Shown here one piece after another: positions 31,167 to 31,864 of a DNA stretch of 31,864 nt. Position numbers and translations under genes: made by a program. Source of the stretch: JANXQE01 sp035651635 (GTDB lineage: Bacteria > Verrucomicrobiota > Verrucomicrobiia > Limisphaerales > UBA8199). Positions within the stretch are counted from its first letter, which is position 1. Each line of letters opens with the position of its first letter. The stretch covers positions 1-31,864 of the forward strand of contig DASRFK010000173.1 of assembly GCA_035651635.1 (NCBI GenBank), given 5' to 3'. The notes below the pieces were generated by a model, which made no database searches, had not been told where the DNA came from, and saw only the letters and a list, made by a program, of their open reading frames with translations.

Positions 31167-31864
31167 TTAAGACGTGCGCAGCAAATTACCGGTAACGGAG
31201 GCTTTGGCCGCGGCCAGCGGGGCTTTGGCCACGGGTGCGGTTGGGGTTGTCAACGCTTCGCTCAGCAGCGACCAACTTTGCGCGGTGGCAAATCCTTCGG
31301 AGATATTCTGGCGCAAGAACCGCGTCAAAGACGGGTGCAGCGCGATCGCGCGATCCATGACCGAGTTGGTGCCGGCGGCATAAGCGCCGATATTGATCAG
31401 GTCCTGATTCTTTCGATAGACGGCCAGATGCTCCCGGGCGGCGGCGGTCAACTCCAGTTGCGCTGGGGACAACAGGTCGCGATTGAGCCGGCTGACGCTT
31501 TCGAGAACATCGATGGCAGGGTAGTGGTTCTGAGTGGCTAACTCCCGAGTGAGCACGACATGACCATCGAGAATGGACCGAACGGCGTCCGCAATCGGGT
31601 CGTTCATATCGTCAGCTTCGACCAGCACCGTAAACAAGCCGGTCATCGAGCCCGTTTCGCCCGTGCCCGCCCGCTCCAGCAACTGTGGCAACAGTGAGAA
31701 CACCGAAGGCGTGTACCCGCGCGAACTGGGCGGCTCGCCCACCGCCAGGCCGATCTCACGTTGGGCCATGGCGAAGCGGGTGACCGAATCCATCATCAAC
31801 AAAACATTCTGACCCAGCTCGCGGAAATATTCGGCAATCGCCATCGCCAGGAACGCGCCTTTGA
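31167..31864 (-). CDS. fliI: Flagellar export ATPase FliI (C-terminal part, runs off the window)
   Basis: About 232 C-terminal residues are present and the frame is still open at the right edge ('KGAFLAMAIAEYF...'), so the N-terminus with the P-loop lies outside. Seen here: Walker B 'NVLLMMDSVTRFAMAQREIG', 'GEPPSSRGYTPSVFSLLPQLLERAG', the arginine/adenine region 'TQNHYPAIDVLESVSRLN' and the helical C-terminal domain. It is an F1-beta-like hexameric ATPase that unfolds and delivers export substrates. The choice of FliI over a virulence type III ATPase rests on its flagellar neighbours. Confidence 0.95.
   Translation of the reverse strand, partial: KGAFLAMAIAEYFRELGQNVLLMMDSVTRFAMAQREIGLAVGEPPSSRGYTPSVFSLLPQLLERAGTGETGSMTGLFTVLVEADDMNDPIADAVRSILDGHVVLTRELATQNHYPAIDVLESVSRLNRDLLSPAQLELTAAAREHLAVYRKNQDLINIGAYAAGTNSVMDRAIALHPSLTRFLRQNISEGFATAQSWSLLSEALTTPTAPVAKAPLAAAKASVTGNLLRTS

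Larger units (their letters stand above)
15402..31864 (-). other. Flagellar gene cluster, probable single long operon
   Basis: Twenty-two genes are all on the minus strand with gaps mostly under 30 bp and ATGA-type overlaps (fliO-fliP, 80-aa gene-fliA, motB-95-aa gene). In transcription order they cover the export ATPase end, hook assembly, C-ring, export gate, FlhF, sigma-28 and stator. No internal terminator or promoter was seen, although the 69-bp gap after flhF is the largest. The promoter and the genes for basal-body rings lie to the right, outside the window. Confidence 0.8.

Noticed and set aside
15686..31864. Possible virulence-type type III secretion system instead of a flagellum
   Set aside because: Hook, hook-length, sigma-28 and MotA/MotB genes are present, and there are no secretin, needle or translocon genes.

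Overview
The window looks like chromosome from a moderately high-GC Gram-negative bacterium of the Verrucomicrobiota, most likely the Pedosphaera/Limisphaerales side of the phylum. This is inferred from gene content: a ThuA-domain protein beside a Tat-signal Gfo/Idh oxidoreductase, a ceramidase-like secreted protein, a secreted Calx-beta/Ig protein with the phylum's 'STDLLNW...FYR' type C-terminus, many genes without a clear Shine-Dalgarno site, and many palindromic dispersed repeats. No rRNA or marker gene is present to confirm the placement.

Layout. Positions 1-446 are non-coding and hairpin-rich. Positions 447-1527 (+) hold a small IPT/Ig-like protein with an Asp/Pro tail and a SET-domain protein. 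Positions 1666-5905 (-) hold a POT-family peptide transporter, an orphan PAS histidine kinase and a zinc-ribbon membrane protein. Positions 6115-9195 (+) hold ThuA-like, Gfo/Idh and YceI-like genes that end at a strong terminator. Positions 9606-14042 (+) hold a 704-aa Calx-beta/Ig secreted protein, a second strong terminator, an M50-like membrane metalloprotease and a ceramidase-like enzyme. A tRNA-Arg(CCU) lies at 14335-14410, followed by one hypothetical gene.

From 15402 to the right edge (31864), all on the minus strand, runs a compact flagellar cluster. In transcription order it is fliI (partial), fliJ, a motE-like gene, fliK, flgD, an 82-aa FlgD-tail paralogue, flgE, fliL, fliM, fliN, fliO, fliP, fliQ, fliR, flhB, flhA, flhF, an 80-aa membrane protein, fliA, motA, motB and a 95-aa Cys-containing protein. 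Together they supply the export ATPase end, hook cap, hook and hook-length control, C-ring, export gate, late sigma factor and stator. The MS ring, FliG and FliH would have to lie outside the window.

The most unusual points are: three uncharacterised small proteins inside the flagellar cluster, one of them a clear paralogue of the FlgD tail; an FlhF whose G3 and G4 motifs are degenerate and which has no FlhG next to it; a FliM without the usual N-terminal CheY-binding motif; and REPIN-like palindromes that have become coding sequence, at the N-terminal part of fliO and the C-terminus of the POT transporter. No CRISPR array, insertion sequence or prophage was seen.
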